Shown here piece by piece: positions 46,268-56,331 of a DNA stretch of 64,000 nucleotides. The stretch comes from Sphingomonas anseongensis (GTDB lineage: Bacteria; Pseudomonadota; Alphaproteobacteria; Sphingomonadales; Sphingomonadaceae): assembly GCF_023516495.1 (NCBI RefSeq), contig NZ_JAMGBC010000001.1:806001-870000 (forward strand), in the 5' to 3' direction. The notes beneath the pieces are model-generated. The model was not told the origin of the DNA. It ran no database searches and was given only the letters and a program-made list of their open reading frames with translations. Position 1 is the stretch's first letter, and the number at the start of each line of letters is the position of its first letter. The position numbers and the translations under genes are program-made.

Positions 46268-46710
46268 GGGATCGACGCGATGTCGGGTCGGATGAAGTTG
46301 CGCCGGGCCTCGACCGAAAACAGCCGCTGTGGCGAATAGTAACGAAGCGGCCAGTCCCTCCGCCCCATCGGCGACATCAGCAACTCGTTGACCAATTCGT
46401 ACAGCGGTTCGCGACTGTCCGCCTCGGCGAGGAACAGCCGGACCCCGCGCAAGAACACGCGAGTGATCGTCTCATGATAGCCTTCAGTGTCGCTGTTCGC
46501 CCCGCCGACGCTCTCGTTGTAGCGGCGGATGATATCCGGAAGCTGGTTGTCGATGTCGATGTCCGGCCGCTTGAGAAGCAGCCAGGTCGTAGCGGCGAGA
46601 TGTGCTTCGTGAGTCCACTCCTCGCGCGGCAGCGTGCGCGCGAGCAATCCCTCGCCGATATGCTCTATCTCGGCGTCGGAGTGGAACAGGCGCGGTATAA
46701 GCTCAGTCAT
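46264..46710 (-). CDS. Unknown protein with conserved HxxHL and YHETIT motifs
   Basis: A 148-aa soluble protein, not assigned to a function. EEWTHEAHLAATTWLL, GYHETITRVFLRG and the late DWPLRYYSPQRLFS suggest a compact helical domain with clustered His residues that could bind metal or ligand. I recall similar HxxHL...YHETIT proteins as uncharacterised. It starts 37 bases after the pckA stop on the same strand. Confidence 0.7.
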   Translation of the reverse strand: MTELIPRLFHSDAEIEHIGEGLLARTLPREEWTHEAHLAATTWLLLKRPDIDIDNQLPDIIRRYNESVGGANSDTEGYHETITRVFLRGVRLFLAEADSREPLYELVNELLMSPMGRRDWPLRYYSPQRLFSVEARRNFIRPDIASIP

Positions 46711-46747
46711 CGATCGGGTCCTTGGGCGGGCCCGATAGGCGACCGGG

Positions 46748-48364
<1,617 letters not shown>

Positions 48365-48390
48365 TCGCTTCCCTTCCCGAAATAAGAAGA

Positions 48391-48420
48391 TGCGGCGGCG
48401 ACCCATCGGCAGCCGCCGCA
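48391..48420 (-). promoter_or_regulatory. Hairpin in the pckA leader
   Basis: Nine-base perfect inverted repeat: TGCGGCGGC (48391-48399) and GCCGCCGCA (48412-48420) around a 12-base loop. It lies between the pckA promoter and its GTG, so it would fold in the mRNA leader about 27 bases before the start codon. No T-run follows, so it is not a standard terminator. Confidence 0.5.
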
Positions 48421-48435
48421 CCACATTGCTAAGTG

Positions 48436-48465
48436 CCTATAGACCGGAAAAAGTTGCCGGGTCAA
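48436..48465 (-). promoter_or_regulatory. pckA promoter
   Basis: Minus strand TTGACC (48465-48460), 18-base spacer, TATAGG (48441-48436). It has the same architecture as the promoter at 40715-40744. Initiation near 48429 gives a leader of about 65 bases containing the hairpin. Confidence 0.55.
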
Positions 48466-48527
48466 AGCGAGAGCGCCAACTTGTCTCCCCGACAAGCGGC
48501 GCGTAAGCCCCGAGCCGGACCGCCCGA

Positions 48528-49247
48528 ATGAGCCATGTGATCGCGCTGGTCGACGACGACCGGAATATTCTGACCTCGGTGTCGATCGCCCTGCAAGCGG
48601 AGGGTTTCATCACCCGCGTCTACACGGACGCTGCGAGCGCGCTGAAGGCGTTCAGCGACAATATGCCTGACCTTGGCGTGTTCGACATCAAGATGCCGCA
48701 GATGGACGGAATGGAGCTGCTGCGCCGCCTGCGCGAGTTCAGCGCGATGCCGGTCATCTTCCTGACCTCGAAGGACGACGAGCTCGACGAGGCGCTCGGC
48801 CTGGCGATGGGCGCGGACGATTATATCTCCAAGCCCTTCTCGCAGCGGCTTTTGCTCGCGCGGATCAAGGCGATCCTCAGGCGTCAGGACCTGGCCAGGA
48901 GCGAGGCCGCTCCCAATGCTCAGGAGGAGCAGGAGCTGATCGTCCGCGGCCGGCTCAGCATGGATCCCGCACGACACAAGGTGGTGTGGGACGGCAAGGA
49001 CGTGACGCTCACGGTCACCGAGTTCCTCATCCTGCAGGCGCTGGCGCAGCGGCCGGGGGTCGTGAAGAACCGCAACCAGCTGCTCGACGCCGCCTATCAG
49101 GAGGACGTCTATGTCGATGACCGGACCATCGACAGTCACATCAAAAGGATCCGGCGCAAGTTCCGAGCCGTCGACCCCGACTTCGACGCGATCGAGACCC
49201 TGTACGGGGTCGGCTACAGGTTTGAAGAAGCGGGTGAGCGCGCGTGA
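48528..49247 (+). CDS. chvI: Response regulator ChvI
   Basis: OmpR-family regulator of envelope, acid and metabolic responses. 239 aa: receiver with [15 protein letters not shown], phospho-acceptor Asp53 in [12 protein letters not shown], Lys in [15 protein letters not shown]; winged-helix DNA-binding domain with [19 protein letters not shown] and [15 protein letters not shown]. Overlaps chvG by four bases. First gene of the run chvI-chvG-hprK-rapZ-EIIA-ptsH. Confidence 0.94.
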   Translation: MSHVIALVDDDRNILTSVSIALQAEGFITRVYTDAASALKAFSDNMPDLGVFDIKMPQMDGMELLRRLREFSAMPVIFLTSKDDELDEALGLAMGADDYISKPFSQRLLLARIKAILRRQDLARSEAAPNAQEEQELIVRGRLSMDPARHKVVWDGKDVTLTVTEFLILQALAQRPGVVKNRNQLLDAAYQEDVYVDDRTIDSHIKRIRRKFRAVDPDFDAIETLYGVGYRFEEAGERA

Positions 49248-50791
49248 CCAGACGCCGCCATCCGGCGCGGCCGTGGACCGCAAGGTGGACGCTCACCTGG
49301 CGGATCCTTGCCGTCAACATCCTGACCGTGCTGATCCTCGCCCTAGGTGTCATCTACCTCGACACCTTTCGCAACAAGCTCAGCAAGGAGCGAATCCACC
49401 GCACGGAACGCGAAGCCCAGATCAGCGCCATCGTCACGCGGTCGATTGCCCCGTCGGCGCGGGCGGCGACCCTCGCCGAGATCGGCAAATCGACCGGAAG
49501 CAGGATTCGCCTCTACGCCGCTGACGGACACCTCGTTTCCGACAGCTGGCGGTCGACCGGGCCCACCTACCGGCTTCGCGATCCAAGGAAGGAAAGCTGG
49601 ATGAAGGATGCCGCGCGCGCTCTCGACCGCGGCTTCAACATGCTGGTGGGCGCCCAATATGCGCCCGACTTTGTCGAACCGGCGGCCGACCGGATCAGCG
49701 AATGGCCGGAGGCTTGGCAGGCCCAGCAGGCGAATGCCGTCACCAGCAAGATCCGCACCGCTCCCGACCTGACGCCTGTCCTCTCCGCAGCAGCTCCGAT
49801 CGACGGCGGGGCGCTTCTGGTCACCTCCAACGAGCGCAGCCTCACGCGCTCCATGCGCAGCCAGCGCGCCAAGCTCGCAGCGGTCATGGCGCTGTCGATC
49901 CTGCTCTCCGTACTACTTTCGCTGTTCCTTGCTCGCACGATCGTGCGGCCGCTTCGGCGTATCGCCCTTGCCGCTCACCGGGTCCGCCTCGGTCGGGCAC
50001 GAGAGGTTCGCGTGCCGAGACTTCCCTCCCGCCGGGACGAGATCGGGCTTCTTGCGCGCTCGGTGTCGGACATGAGCCAGTCGCTCCGCGAGCGGATCGA
50101 CAATATCGAGGCTTTCGCTGCCGACGTCACCCACGAGCTCAAGAACCCGATCGCGTCGCTCCGCTCCGCGCTCGACGGGCTCGGTAACATAAAAGATGCC
50201 AAGCTTCGCGAGCGGCTGATGGATGTCGCCCGCGAGGACGTGATGCGGCTCGACCGGCTGATCAGCGACATCAGCGAGGCGGCCCGGACGGATGCGGAGC
50301 TCGCCCGCGCCCGATTTGAACCCGTCGACCTTGGACCTCTGATCGAGCAGCTGGTGAAAAGTTGGGAATCGAGACGGGACAAGGGCGACGCCCGGATTGC
50401 CTTTGCCCGTCCCCGCAAGGCCAGCACCATCGTCATGGGCGATACGGGCCGGCTTGCCCGTGCGCTCGACAACATCCTCGACAATGCGGTCAGCTTTTCA
50501 CCACCGGGCGGCCTGGTGGAGATCGCCGCAAGCCACGTCGGGAACCAGGTGAGGATCCGCGTCGACGATGAAGGGCCTGGCGTTCCACCGGGCGCTCGAG
50601 AGGCCATCTTCAACCGCTTCCATTCGATTCGGCCGGAAGGGGAAAGTTTCGGCCGGCATTCCGGCTTGGGTCTCGCGATCGCCAAGGCTATCGTCGAGGG
50701 CCATGGCGGTGAAATCACTGTTCTCGACCGGGACGACGCTCCATCCGGCGCCCGGTTCATCATCTCCCTTCCAGCGGTAGAGATGCAGTGA
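49244..50791 (+). CDS. chvG: Sensor histidine kinase ChvG
   Basis: Partner kinase of ChvI, 515 aa. Two transmembrane helices ([20 protein letters not shown] and [20 protein letters not shown]) flank a periplasmic sensor of about 180 residues. HAMP follows, then HisKA with His in [12 protein letters not shown], and HATPase with [20 protein letters not shown] and [16 protein letters not shown] start overlapping the chvI stop. In relatives the periplasmic domain is inhibited by ExoR; no exoR is seen here. Confidence 0.93.
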   Translation: MTRRRHPARPWTARWTLTWRILAVNILTVLILALGVIYLDTFRNKLSKERIHRTEREAQISAIVTRSIAPSARAATLAEIGKSTGSRIRLYAADGHLVSDSWRSTGPTYRLRDPRKESWMKDAARALDRGFNMLVGAQYAPDFVEPAADRISEWPEAWQAQQANAVTSKIRTAPDLTPVLSAAAPIDGGALLVTSNERSLTRSMRSQRAKLAAVMALSILLSVLLSLFLARTIVRPLRRIALAAHRVRLGRAREVRVPRLPSRRDEIGLLARSVSDMSQSLRERIDNIEAFAADVTHELKNPIASLRSALDGLGNIKDAKLRERLMDVAREDVMRLDRLISDISEAARTDAELARARFEPVDLGPLIEQLVKSWESRRDKGDARIAFARPRKASTIVMGDTGRLARALDNILDNAVSFSPPGGLVEIAASHVGNQVRIRVDDEGPGVPPGAREAIFNRFHSIRPEGESFGRHSGLGLAIAKAIVEGHGGEITVLDRDDAPSGARFIISLPAVEMQ

Positions 50792-51231
50792 ATGCCGCGC
50801 GCGCCCTTTCAACCGAGACACTTCACGCAAGCACCGTCGCTATCGATGGACGCGCGGTCCTGATCATGGGCCCGTCAGGGTCTGGCAAGTCGGATCTCGC
50901 ACTTCGGCTGCTCGACCGCGGCTTTTCACTGGTGAGCGACGACCAGACGATCGTCCGCCGCGACGGTGATCGATTGATCGCCTCAGCCCCTTCCCAGATC
51001 GCCGGGAAGTTGGAGGTTCGAGGAATCGGCATCGTCGAGATGCCGACGGAGCCCGAGGCCCCGGTCTCCCTGATCATCGAGCTTACGGGCGACATCCAGA
51101 GGCTTCCCGACGAGGACAGGGAGTTGCGGGTTCTCGGCGTGCCGGTTCCGCTCTTCACGGTCGACGCGATGACGGCTTCCGCCCCGGCCAAGGTCGCAGT
51201 TGCGCTCGATCGCTTCGGAATCAGGCCGTGA
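50788..51231 (+). CDS. hprK: Short-form HPr kinase/phosphorylase
   Basis: A 147-aa version containing only the catalytic domain; the N-terminal domain of Firmicute HprK is absent, as usual in alphaproteobacteria. Walker A GPSGSGKSDLAL, LVSDDQTIV, and the family signature KLEVRGIGIVEMP. Phosphorylates HPr on Ser. GTG start overlapping the chvG stop; overlaps rapZ by four bases. Its substrate HPr is encoded three genes downstream. Confidence 0.92.
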   Translation: MNAARALSTETLHASTVAIDGRAVLIMGPSGSGKSDLALRLLDRGFSLVSDDQTIVRRDGDRLIASAPSQIAGKLEVRGIGIVEMPTEPEAPVSLIIELTGDIQRLPDEDRELRVLGVPVPLFTVDAMTASAPAKVAVALDRFGIRP

Positions 51232-52157
51232 ACGGCCCGCCGCGCAAGCCGCGCCTCCTGCTCGTCACCGGCATGTCCGGGGCGGGGAAATCGACCGTGC
51301 TCGATGCTCTCGAGGACATGGGCTGGGACATCGTCGACAATCTGCCCGCCGACCTGCTGGGCGACTTCGTCCATGGCAGCGACCAGTGCCGGACTGTGCC
51401 CGTCGCCATCGGCATGGACGTGCGCAGCCGCGGTTTCGATCCCTCGCACCTTCGCGAGCTCATCGAGTCAATCGAAGGCGTCGAGCCCGAAATCCTGTTC
51501 CTCGACTGTTCGAGCGCGGACCTGATGCGCCGCTTCGACAAGACCCGCCGCCGCCATCCCCTGGCCCCCGATCGGCCGGCGGAGGACGGAATTGCCCGGG
51601 AGCGGGCGGCGCTGGCGCCGCTCCGCCTCGCCGCCGACAGCGTCATCGACACCACCGACCTCACGCCCGCCGAGCTTGGGGAAGAGCTTCGCCGCCGCTT
51701 CCGCACGGACCGCGAGCCAGTACTGACCGTCGTCTCCTTCGGCTTCGGCCACGGCATCTCGCGCACTGCGGACCTGGTGTTCGACATGCGCTTCCTGGCG
51801 AACCCGCACTGGATCGATGAGCTTCGGCCGCTCACTGGAAACGATCGCCAGGTTCGCGATTACATAGCCAACGATCCGGCATGGGCGGGAGCGATGGACC
51901 GGATCGAAGCGCTTCTCACCGACTGGATTCCCCGCTACTGGACCGCGGGCAAAAGCTATTTGACGATCGCCTTCGGCTGCACGGGCGGACGCCACCGTTC
52001 AGTCACCGCGGCTGTGGAAATGGCGGAAAGGTTGCGGTCGGCCGGATTCACACCGAATGTCCGGCACCGGGACCTGGGCTCGGCACCGAACGACAGGATC
52101 GAGGACAGGGGCGGCGATGCCGCTGTTGCTGGGAGTAGAAGCGAGTTGAATCGATGA
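51228..52157 (+). CDS. rapZ: RapZ/YvcJ-family nucleotide-binding protein
   Basis: A 309-aa P-loop protein. N-terminal kinase-like half with LLVTGMSGAGKSTVLDALED and GWDIVDNLPADLL; C-terminal half with SFGFGHGISRTADLVFDMRF, LANPHWIDELRPLTG and IAFGCTGGRHRSV, the hallmark of RapZ. In enterobacteria RapZ is an RNase E adaptor sensing glucosamine-6-phosphate; the alphaproteobacterial role is not established. GTG start. Confidence 0.94.
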   Translation: MNGPPRKPRLLLVTGMSGAGKSTVLDALEDMGWDIVDNLPADLLGDFVHGSDQCRTVPVAIGMDVRSRGFDPSHLRELIESIEGVEPEILFLDCSSADLMRRFDKTRRRHPLAPDRPAEDGIARERAALAPLRLAADSVIDTTDLTPAELGEELRRRFRTDREPVLTVVSFGFGHGISRTADLVFDMRFLANPHWIDELRPLTGNDRQVRDYIANDPAWAGAMDRIEALLTDWIPRYWTAGKSYLTIAFGCTGGRHRSVTAAVEMAERLRSAGFTPNVRHRDLGSAPNDRIEDRGGDAAVAGSRSELNR

Positions 52158-52561
52158 TTGGACTGGTGCTGGTGACCCACGGCCGTCTGGCGGCCGAGTT
52201 CATCACCGCGATGGAGCATGTGGTCGGGCCGCAGGAAGCCATAGAGGCTGTCTGCATCGGTCCCGACGACGACATGGAGGCACGCCGGAAGGACATCGCG
52301 AAAGCGATCGGCCGGGTCGATGGCGGCAAGGGTGTCATCATCCTCACCGACCTGTTCGGCGGAACTCCGTCGAACCTGGCGATCAGCCTGATGAAGAGCG
52401 AGAACATCGAGGTCATCGCGGGCGTCAACCTGCCGATGCTCATCCGCCTCGAAGGCGCGCGCAAGGTGATGGGCGTTCACGCCGCGGTCGCCGCCGCCCG
52501 CGAAGCCGGCCGGAAATACATCTCCGTCGCATCGGAAATCCTAGGGGAAGCAGCGGCTTGA
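52154..52561 (+). CDS. PTS EIIA component, mannose family
   Basis: A 135-aa EIIA-Man type domain with phosphorylatable His9 in GLVLVTHGRLAAEF, and VIILTDLFGGTPSNLA, typical of the family. No membrane EIIB/C/D genes accompany it, so it probably acts as a regulatory output of a PTS phosphorelay and not in sugar uptake. Overlaps rapZ and ptsH by four bases. Confidence 0.9.
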   Translation: MIGLVLVTHGRLAAEFITAMEHVVGPQEAIEAVCIGPDDDMEARRKDIAKAIGRVDGGKGVIILTDLFGGTPSNLAISLMKSENIEVIAGVNLPMLIRLEGARKVMGVHAAVAAAREAGRKYISVASEILGEAAA

Positions 52562-52836
52562 GCTCAGCTTCCCGCGAAGTGCAGATCGTCAACCGGCGCG
52601 GGCTTCACGCGCGGGCAAGCGCCCAATTCGTCAATCTCGCGAGCGATCTCCCGGCGAAGATCGACGTCGAGAAGGACGGCAACAGGGTGTGCGGAACGTC
52701 GATCATGGGGCTCATGATGCTCGGCGCGGGGATGGGCGACAGCGTCGTCATCCACGTCGAAGGCGACGATGCCGAGCAAGTGCTCGAAAAGCTCGTCCAT
52801 CTCTTCGAGTGCGGCTTCGGCGAAGAGTGCGGCTAG
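52558..52836 (+). CDS. ptsH: Phosphocarrier protein HPr
   Basis: A 92-aa HPr. Active His in VNRRGLHARASAQFV and regulatory Ser in GTSIMGLMMLGAG, the residue expected to be modified by HprK. Translation starts at TTG 52558, overlapping the EIIA stop, with GGGGAAG upstream. Enzyme I is not encoded in this window. Confidence 0.93.
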   Translation: MSSASREVQIVNRRGLHARASAQFVNLASDLPAKIDVEKDGNRVCGTSIMGLMMLGAGMGDSVVIHVEGDDAEQVLEKLVHLFECGFGEECG

Positions 52837-52839
52837 GCC

Positions 52840-53640
52840 GTGCCCCGGCAGGTCAGCGCTTTTTCAAACTCGACCGTAAAGCGGCTCCGTTCGCTCCGCG
52901 ACAAGAAGCACCGGCGCTCCGAAGGCCTGTTCCTCGCCGAAGGGTTGAGAATTATCACCGAAGCCCGCGACAGCGGCCGGCTTCCCGAGATCATCGCCTT
53001 TTCGAGCGAGGGCGCAAAGCATCCGCTCGCCGCCGACATCATCGCCGCGACGGAAGCGGCGGGCGGCGAAGCGATCGAGACGACCGCCGATATCCTTTCC
53101 AAGATGAGCGGCAAGGACAATCCGCAGATGCTCCTCGCCGCCTACCGGCAGCCCGAGACCGCACTGGAGCGGATCGACCGCTCCTCGGCGCCGATCTGGA
53201 TCGCGGCCCAGGCGCTTCGCGATCCCGGCAACATCGGGACGATCTTGAGGACCGGCGACGCGGTCGGGGCCGGCGGGCTCATCCTGATCGACGATTGCGC
53301 CGATCCGTTTTCCGTTGAATCCGTGCGGGCGTCGATGGGCGCGCTTTTCACCCAGCAGGTCGCTTCGGCGCGCTGGCCCGAGTTCGTCACGTGGCTCAGA
53401 AGCGGAAGCGGACAGCTGGTGGGGACGAGCCTGAAAGCGACCAGCGACTATCTCGACGCCCGGTACGAGCAGCCCTGCTTCCTCCTGATCGGCAACGAAC
53501 AGCAGGGACTGCCCCAGTCCTACGAGGCGGAATGCGACCTACTCGTAAAAATTCCGATGGCTGGTCGCGCCGACAGCCTCAATGCCGCGGTTGCCGCTGC
53601 AGTTATGGCGTTCTGCGTCAAGGCGAGCTGGCGGAACTGA
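52840..53640 (+). CDS. TrmH-family (SpoU) RNA 2'-O-methyltransferase
   Basis: A 266-aa SPOUT methyltransferase. An N-terminal substrate-binding part (VKRLRSLRDKKHRRSEGLFL) precedes the knotted SAM domain with ALRDPGNIGTILRTGDAVGA, FLLIGNEQQGLP and IPMAGRADSLNAAVAAAV. Likely modifies rRNA or tRNA; the exact nucleotide is not predictable. GTG start 3 bases after ptsH. Confidence 0.9.
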   Translation: MPRQVSAFSNSTVKRLRSLRDKKHRRSEGLFLAEGLRIITEARDSGRLPEIIAFSSEGAKHPLAADIIAATEAAGGEAIETTADILSKMSGKDNPQMLLAAYRQPETALERIDRSSAPIWIAAQALRDPGNIGTILRTGDAVGAGGLILIDDCADPFSVESVRASMGALFTQQVASARWPEFVTWLRSGSGQLVGTSLKATSDYLDARYEQPCFLLIGNEQQGLPQSYEAECDLLVKIPMAGRADSLNAAVAAAVMAFCVKASWRN

Positions 53641-53667
53641 CGCGGCGCCGGAGCGGTTGATTCGCCC

Positions 53668-54006
53668 ATGAAACAGCTGACCCTCGTCGCGCTGCCGCTT
53701 CTCGCCGGCTGCATGTCCTATCCGCCGCCGCCGGCCGCGCCCTATCACGGGCTTGGAACGGAGCCCTTCTGGAACCTCGTCATCGACGACCGGAACGTGA
53801 CGGTGATCCGTCCCGACGAGCAGCCGGTTGTCCAGCCGAGGCCGCAAGCGATCATCGGGGTGGCCGGGGAAATCTATCAGACGCCGCGGATCAACGTGAA
53901 CATCGTCCACGCGCAGTGCAGCGACGGGATGAGCGACCGGGTCTATCCCGACAAGGTACAGGTCACGGTCGACGGCACCCAGTACAACGGCTGTGGCGGC
54001 CTTTAG
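53668..54006 (+). CDS. Small lipoprotein with GTEPFW motif
   Basis: A 112-aa envelope protein of unknown function. LTLVALPLLAGC is a lipobox signal; a Pro-rich linker follows, then GLGTEPFWNLVIDD, a motif known in COG3650-type and heat-shock-HslJ-associated envelope proteins. Four cysteines in the mature part counting the lipidated one. Overlaps the META-domain gene by 14 bases, suggesting joint expression. Confidence 0.78.
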   Translation: MKQLTLVALPLLAGCMSYPPPPAAPYHGLGTEPFWNLVIDDRNVTVIRPDEQPVVQPRPQAIIGVAGEIYQTPRINVNIVHAQCSDGMSDRVYPDKVQVTVDGTQYNGCGGL

Positions 54007-54430
54007 ACGCTCTCGAACCGTCTGCGTCCTCTTCGGCCTGATGCTTTCCGCGTGCGCAATTGCCGCGTCGCCCCCGTCGGCGACGTTGGCGGGAACGGCT
54101 TGGCAGGTTCACTCCGTCAACGGCCGCCAGGCACCGGCAAACAGCGACTATTCTGTCCGCTTTGAAGACGGCGGCAGCATAAGTGCGAGGTTCGGGTGCA
54201 ATTCGATCGGTGGGCACTACGCAATCGCGGGATCGACGCTCACCATCGGCGACTTGATGCAAACGCTTATGGGATGCCCTGAGCCTGCTACGACATTCGA
54301 AAGCCAGGGCTCGGCCGTATTCAATAGGCCGATGGCGATGAGCAGGAGCGAAAGCGACCGCGTGCCCTACGAATATCTGTCGCTGAAAAACCAGGCGGGC
54401 GAGATCATCCTGATGCGCAGGACCTTCTAG
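53993..54430 (+). CDS. META-domain (HslJ-like) envelope protein
   Basis: A 145-aa protein starting at GTG within the end of the preceding gene. N-terminal signal CVLFGLMLSACAIAAS, probably a lipoprotein. META domain: LAGTAWQVHSVNGRQAP, ARFGCNSIGGHYAI, LMQTLMGCPEP. Members such as HslJ are linked to stress tolerance of the envelope. The preceding GTEPFW lipoprotein is a natural partner. Its TAG shares CTAG with the rmuC stop. Confidence 0.87.
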   Translation: MAAFRRSRTVCVLFGLMLSACAIAASPPSATLAGTAWQVHSVNGRQAPANSDYSVRFEDGGSISARFGCNSIGGHYAIAGSTLTIGDLMQTLMGCPEPATTFESQGSAVFNRPMAMSRSESDRVPYEYLSLKNQAGEIILMRRTF

Positions 54431-55824
54431 GCCGTATCGTCTTCCTCTTCGGCCGGCTCGAGCCGCATCGATAGCGGGCCGTCGAGAGAAACCACGACCG
54501 GGTCGTCCTTCGTCGCAAGCTTGGTTAGCGGACGGGGCGAGGCTTCGACCATTGGTGGAGGCGGGATCTCCTTGGCGCTTCCGGCTCCCAGATCCTCGAA
54601 CCGCCGGGCCTGGGTAAACACCTGGCTCTCCAGGCTTCCGACCATCTTGTTATAGGCGTTGTTGGCGCGGCTGAGGTTGGTGCCCACCGACGAGACATGC
54701 TCCGCCATCGTCGCCAGCCGCGAATGGAGCTCGCGACCGAGCTCGGCGATCTTGCCGGCTTCGGCGGCCAGCTTCTCCTGGTTCCAGATGCTCGCAACCG
54801 TGCGTGCGATCGCCACGAGGTTGGTCGGCGTTGCCAGAAGCACCTTGCGCTCATTCGCCCAATCCCAAAGGCCGTGGTCGAGCTCAAGGGCGGCGGTCAG
54901 GAAATGCTCGCCGGGAATGTACATGACGACATAGTCGGCGGAATCGCCGAATTGCGCCCAATAGGCTTTCGACCCCAGCTGCTGCGCGTGGGTTCGGATC
55001 GAGGCGAGATGGGCCTGCAGGCACGCTTGCCTCTTGTCGTCGTCCACTTCGTCGCAGGCGTCGAGATAGGCGTTGAGCGAGCATTTCGCGTCGATCACCA
55101 GGGTCCGGCCGCCGGGCAGCTTCACGATGACGTCAGGGCGAAGCTTGCCATCCTCTCCATCGACGCTGACCTCGGTCTGGAAGTCGGCGTACGGGCTCAG
55201 CCCCGCCTGTTCGAGGACGTTGCGGAGCGACTGCTCACCCCAGCGCCCGCGCGCCTTCGGCGACGAGCGAAGCGCGTTGACGAGGTTGCGGGTCTCGTCG
55301 CGCACCTTCCCCTGCCCGTCGCGGACCTGCTCCACGACCGACTTCAGGCCGGCATAATGATCGATCCGCTCCTTCTCCACGCGCTGGAGCCCCTCTTCGT
55401 AGCGTTTGAGCGTAACCTCGACCGGCGCAAGCAACTCTTTGAGCTTGGTCTCGCTCGCCTTGTCGGCGGCGGTGAAGCGCTCGCCTGCTTTCTCGAGGAA
55501 ATCCTTGTGCGCCTTCTCCAGCAGCTGGTCGCCAATCTCGCGAAACTGGGCGATCAGCGCGTCCTTGGACTCCGCCAGGTCCTTGATCCGCTGCTCGAAG
55601 TTGCGCGCATCCGCCTGGAGCGCCGCAAGCTCCTTTGAAGCGGCTTCGTGGAAAGCGCGGACCTGGTCCCGCTCCTTCACCACTTCGTCGAGCTGGAGAC
55701 GGAGCGTCCCGACCGTCTGCTTGGCCGCGGCGCCGTCCCGGGTCGCGAAAAGCCAGCCGATGAGGCCGCCAAGCACCAGCGCGACCAAGGCGATCCCGAC
55801 GAAAATGCCCCAATCCATACTCAT
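54427..55824 (-). CDS. rmuC: DNA recombination protein RmuC
   Basis: A 465-aa protein: one N-terminal membrane helix (IFVGIALVALVLGGLIGWLF), a long coiled coil (residues about 30-190), then the RmuC nuclease-like domain with RGRWGEQSLRNVLEQAGL, LRPDVIVKLPGGRTLVIDAK and VVMYIPGEHFLTAAL. Family members limit DNA inversion and rearrangement. A LexA-type box lies 11 bases before the ATG, suggesting SOS control. Confidence 0.94.
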   Translation of the reverse strand: MSMDWGIFVGIALVALVLGGLIGWLFATRDGAAAKQTVGTLRLQLDEVVKERDQVRAFHEAASKELAALQADARNFEQRIKDLAESKDALIAQFREIGDQLLEKAHKDFLEKAGERFTAADKASETKLKELLAPVEVTLKRYEEGLQRVEKERIDHYAGLKSVVEQVRDGQGKVRDETRNLVNALRSSPKARGRWGEQSLRNVLEQAGLSPYADFQTEVSVDGEDGKLRPDVIVKLPGGRTLVIDAKCSLNAYLDACDEVDDDKRQACLQAHLASIRTHAQQLGSKAYWAQFGDSADYVVMYIPGEHFLTAALELDHGLWDWANERKVLLATPTNLVAIARTVASIWNQEKLAAEAGKIAELGRELHSRLATMAEHVSSVGTNLSRANNAYNKMVGSLESQVFTQARRFEDLGAGSAKEIPPPPMVEASPRPLTKLATKDDPVVVSLDGPLSMRLEPAEEEDDTA

Positions 55825-55834
55825 TCCCCCAGCG

Positions 55835-55849
55835 GAACAGAATGCGAAC
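55835..55849 (-). promoter_or_regulatory. Candidate LexA (SOS) box upstream of rmuC
   Basis: The plus strand reads GAACAGAATGCGAAC, that is GTTC-N7-GTTC on the rmuC strand, a perfect match to the alphaproteobacterial LexA operator and the same pattern found before recA. It lies between positions -11 and -25 of the rmuC start codon. Confidence 0.7.
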
Positions 55850-55878
55850 CTTAGTCTCCGACGGGCACGCGCTCAAGC

Positions 55879-55903
55879 GGAACCGCTGTGCTATCCACAG
55901 GTT
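55879..55903 (+). promoter_or_regulatory. Candidate EcfG-type general stress promoter
   Basis: GGAAC (55879-55883) is followed after 17 bases by GTT (55901-55903), close to the GGAAC-N16/17-cGTT pattern of the alphaproteobacterial general-stress sigma factor. It is suitably placed for a start about 20 bases before the copper-protein ATG. The C before GTT is missing, so it is tentative. Confidence 0.35.
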
Positions 55904-55929
55904 CGACCAAGCGAGAGCAGGAGAATTTC

Positions 55930-56328
55930 ATGTCCATTCGCAAGATGATCGCGCTTCACCCCGAGGTTCAGAGCCATGTGAACCAGCCGCTCGGGGATGC
56001 GGCTCACCACCTGATGTATTGTGCGCGGATGTGCCTGAGCTGTGCGGATGCCTGCGCCGCCGAGAAAATGGACATGCATCAGTGCATCCGCTCCTGCCTC
56101 GACTGCGCGGACGTGTGCGAAGCGGCTGGCAAGCTCTCGGTCCGCCGAACCGGCACCAACGAAGCCGTGCTCAAGGAGACTCTCGAGCTGTGCGCCCGGG
56201 TCTGCGACGCCTGCGCTGCCGAGTGCGAGAAGCACGACCACGAGCATTGCAAGCTGTGCGCGCAGATGTGCCGCGAATGCGCCGAGGATTGCCGCAACGC
56301 GGCTGCGAGCATCACTCCGGAGGGCTGA
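55930..56328 (+). CDS. Cysteine-rich four-helix-bundle copper-binding protein
   Basis: A 132-aa protein with 17 cysteines on amphipathic helices in CxxxC and CxxC spacings (CARMCLSCADAC, CIRSCLDCADVC, CARVCDACAAEC, CKLCAQMCRECAEDC). This is the DUF326 / Csp fold that stores or buffers Cu(I) inside a helical bundle. No Tat or Sec signal, so it is the cytosolic type. ATG 55930 has AGGAG upstream. A small lipoprotein gene follows after 3 bases. Confidence 0.88.
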   Translation: MSIRKMIALHPEVQSHVNQPLGDAAHHLMYCARMCLSCADACAAEKMDMHQCIRSCLDCADVCEAAGKLSVRRTGTNEAVLKETLELCARVCDACAAECEKHDHEHCKLCAQMCRECAEDCRNAAASITPEG

Positions 56329-56331
56329 GCC

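Noticed and set aside
48391-48420. pckA leader hairpin as an intrinsic terminator
   Set aside because: No T-run follows on either strand, and it lies within the leader of an expressed gene.
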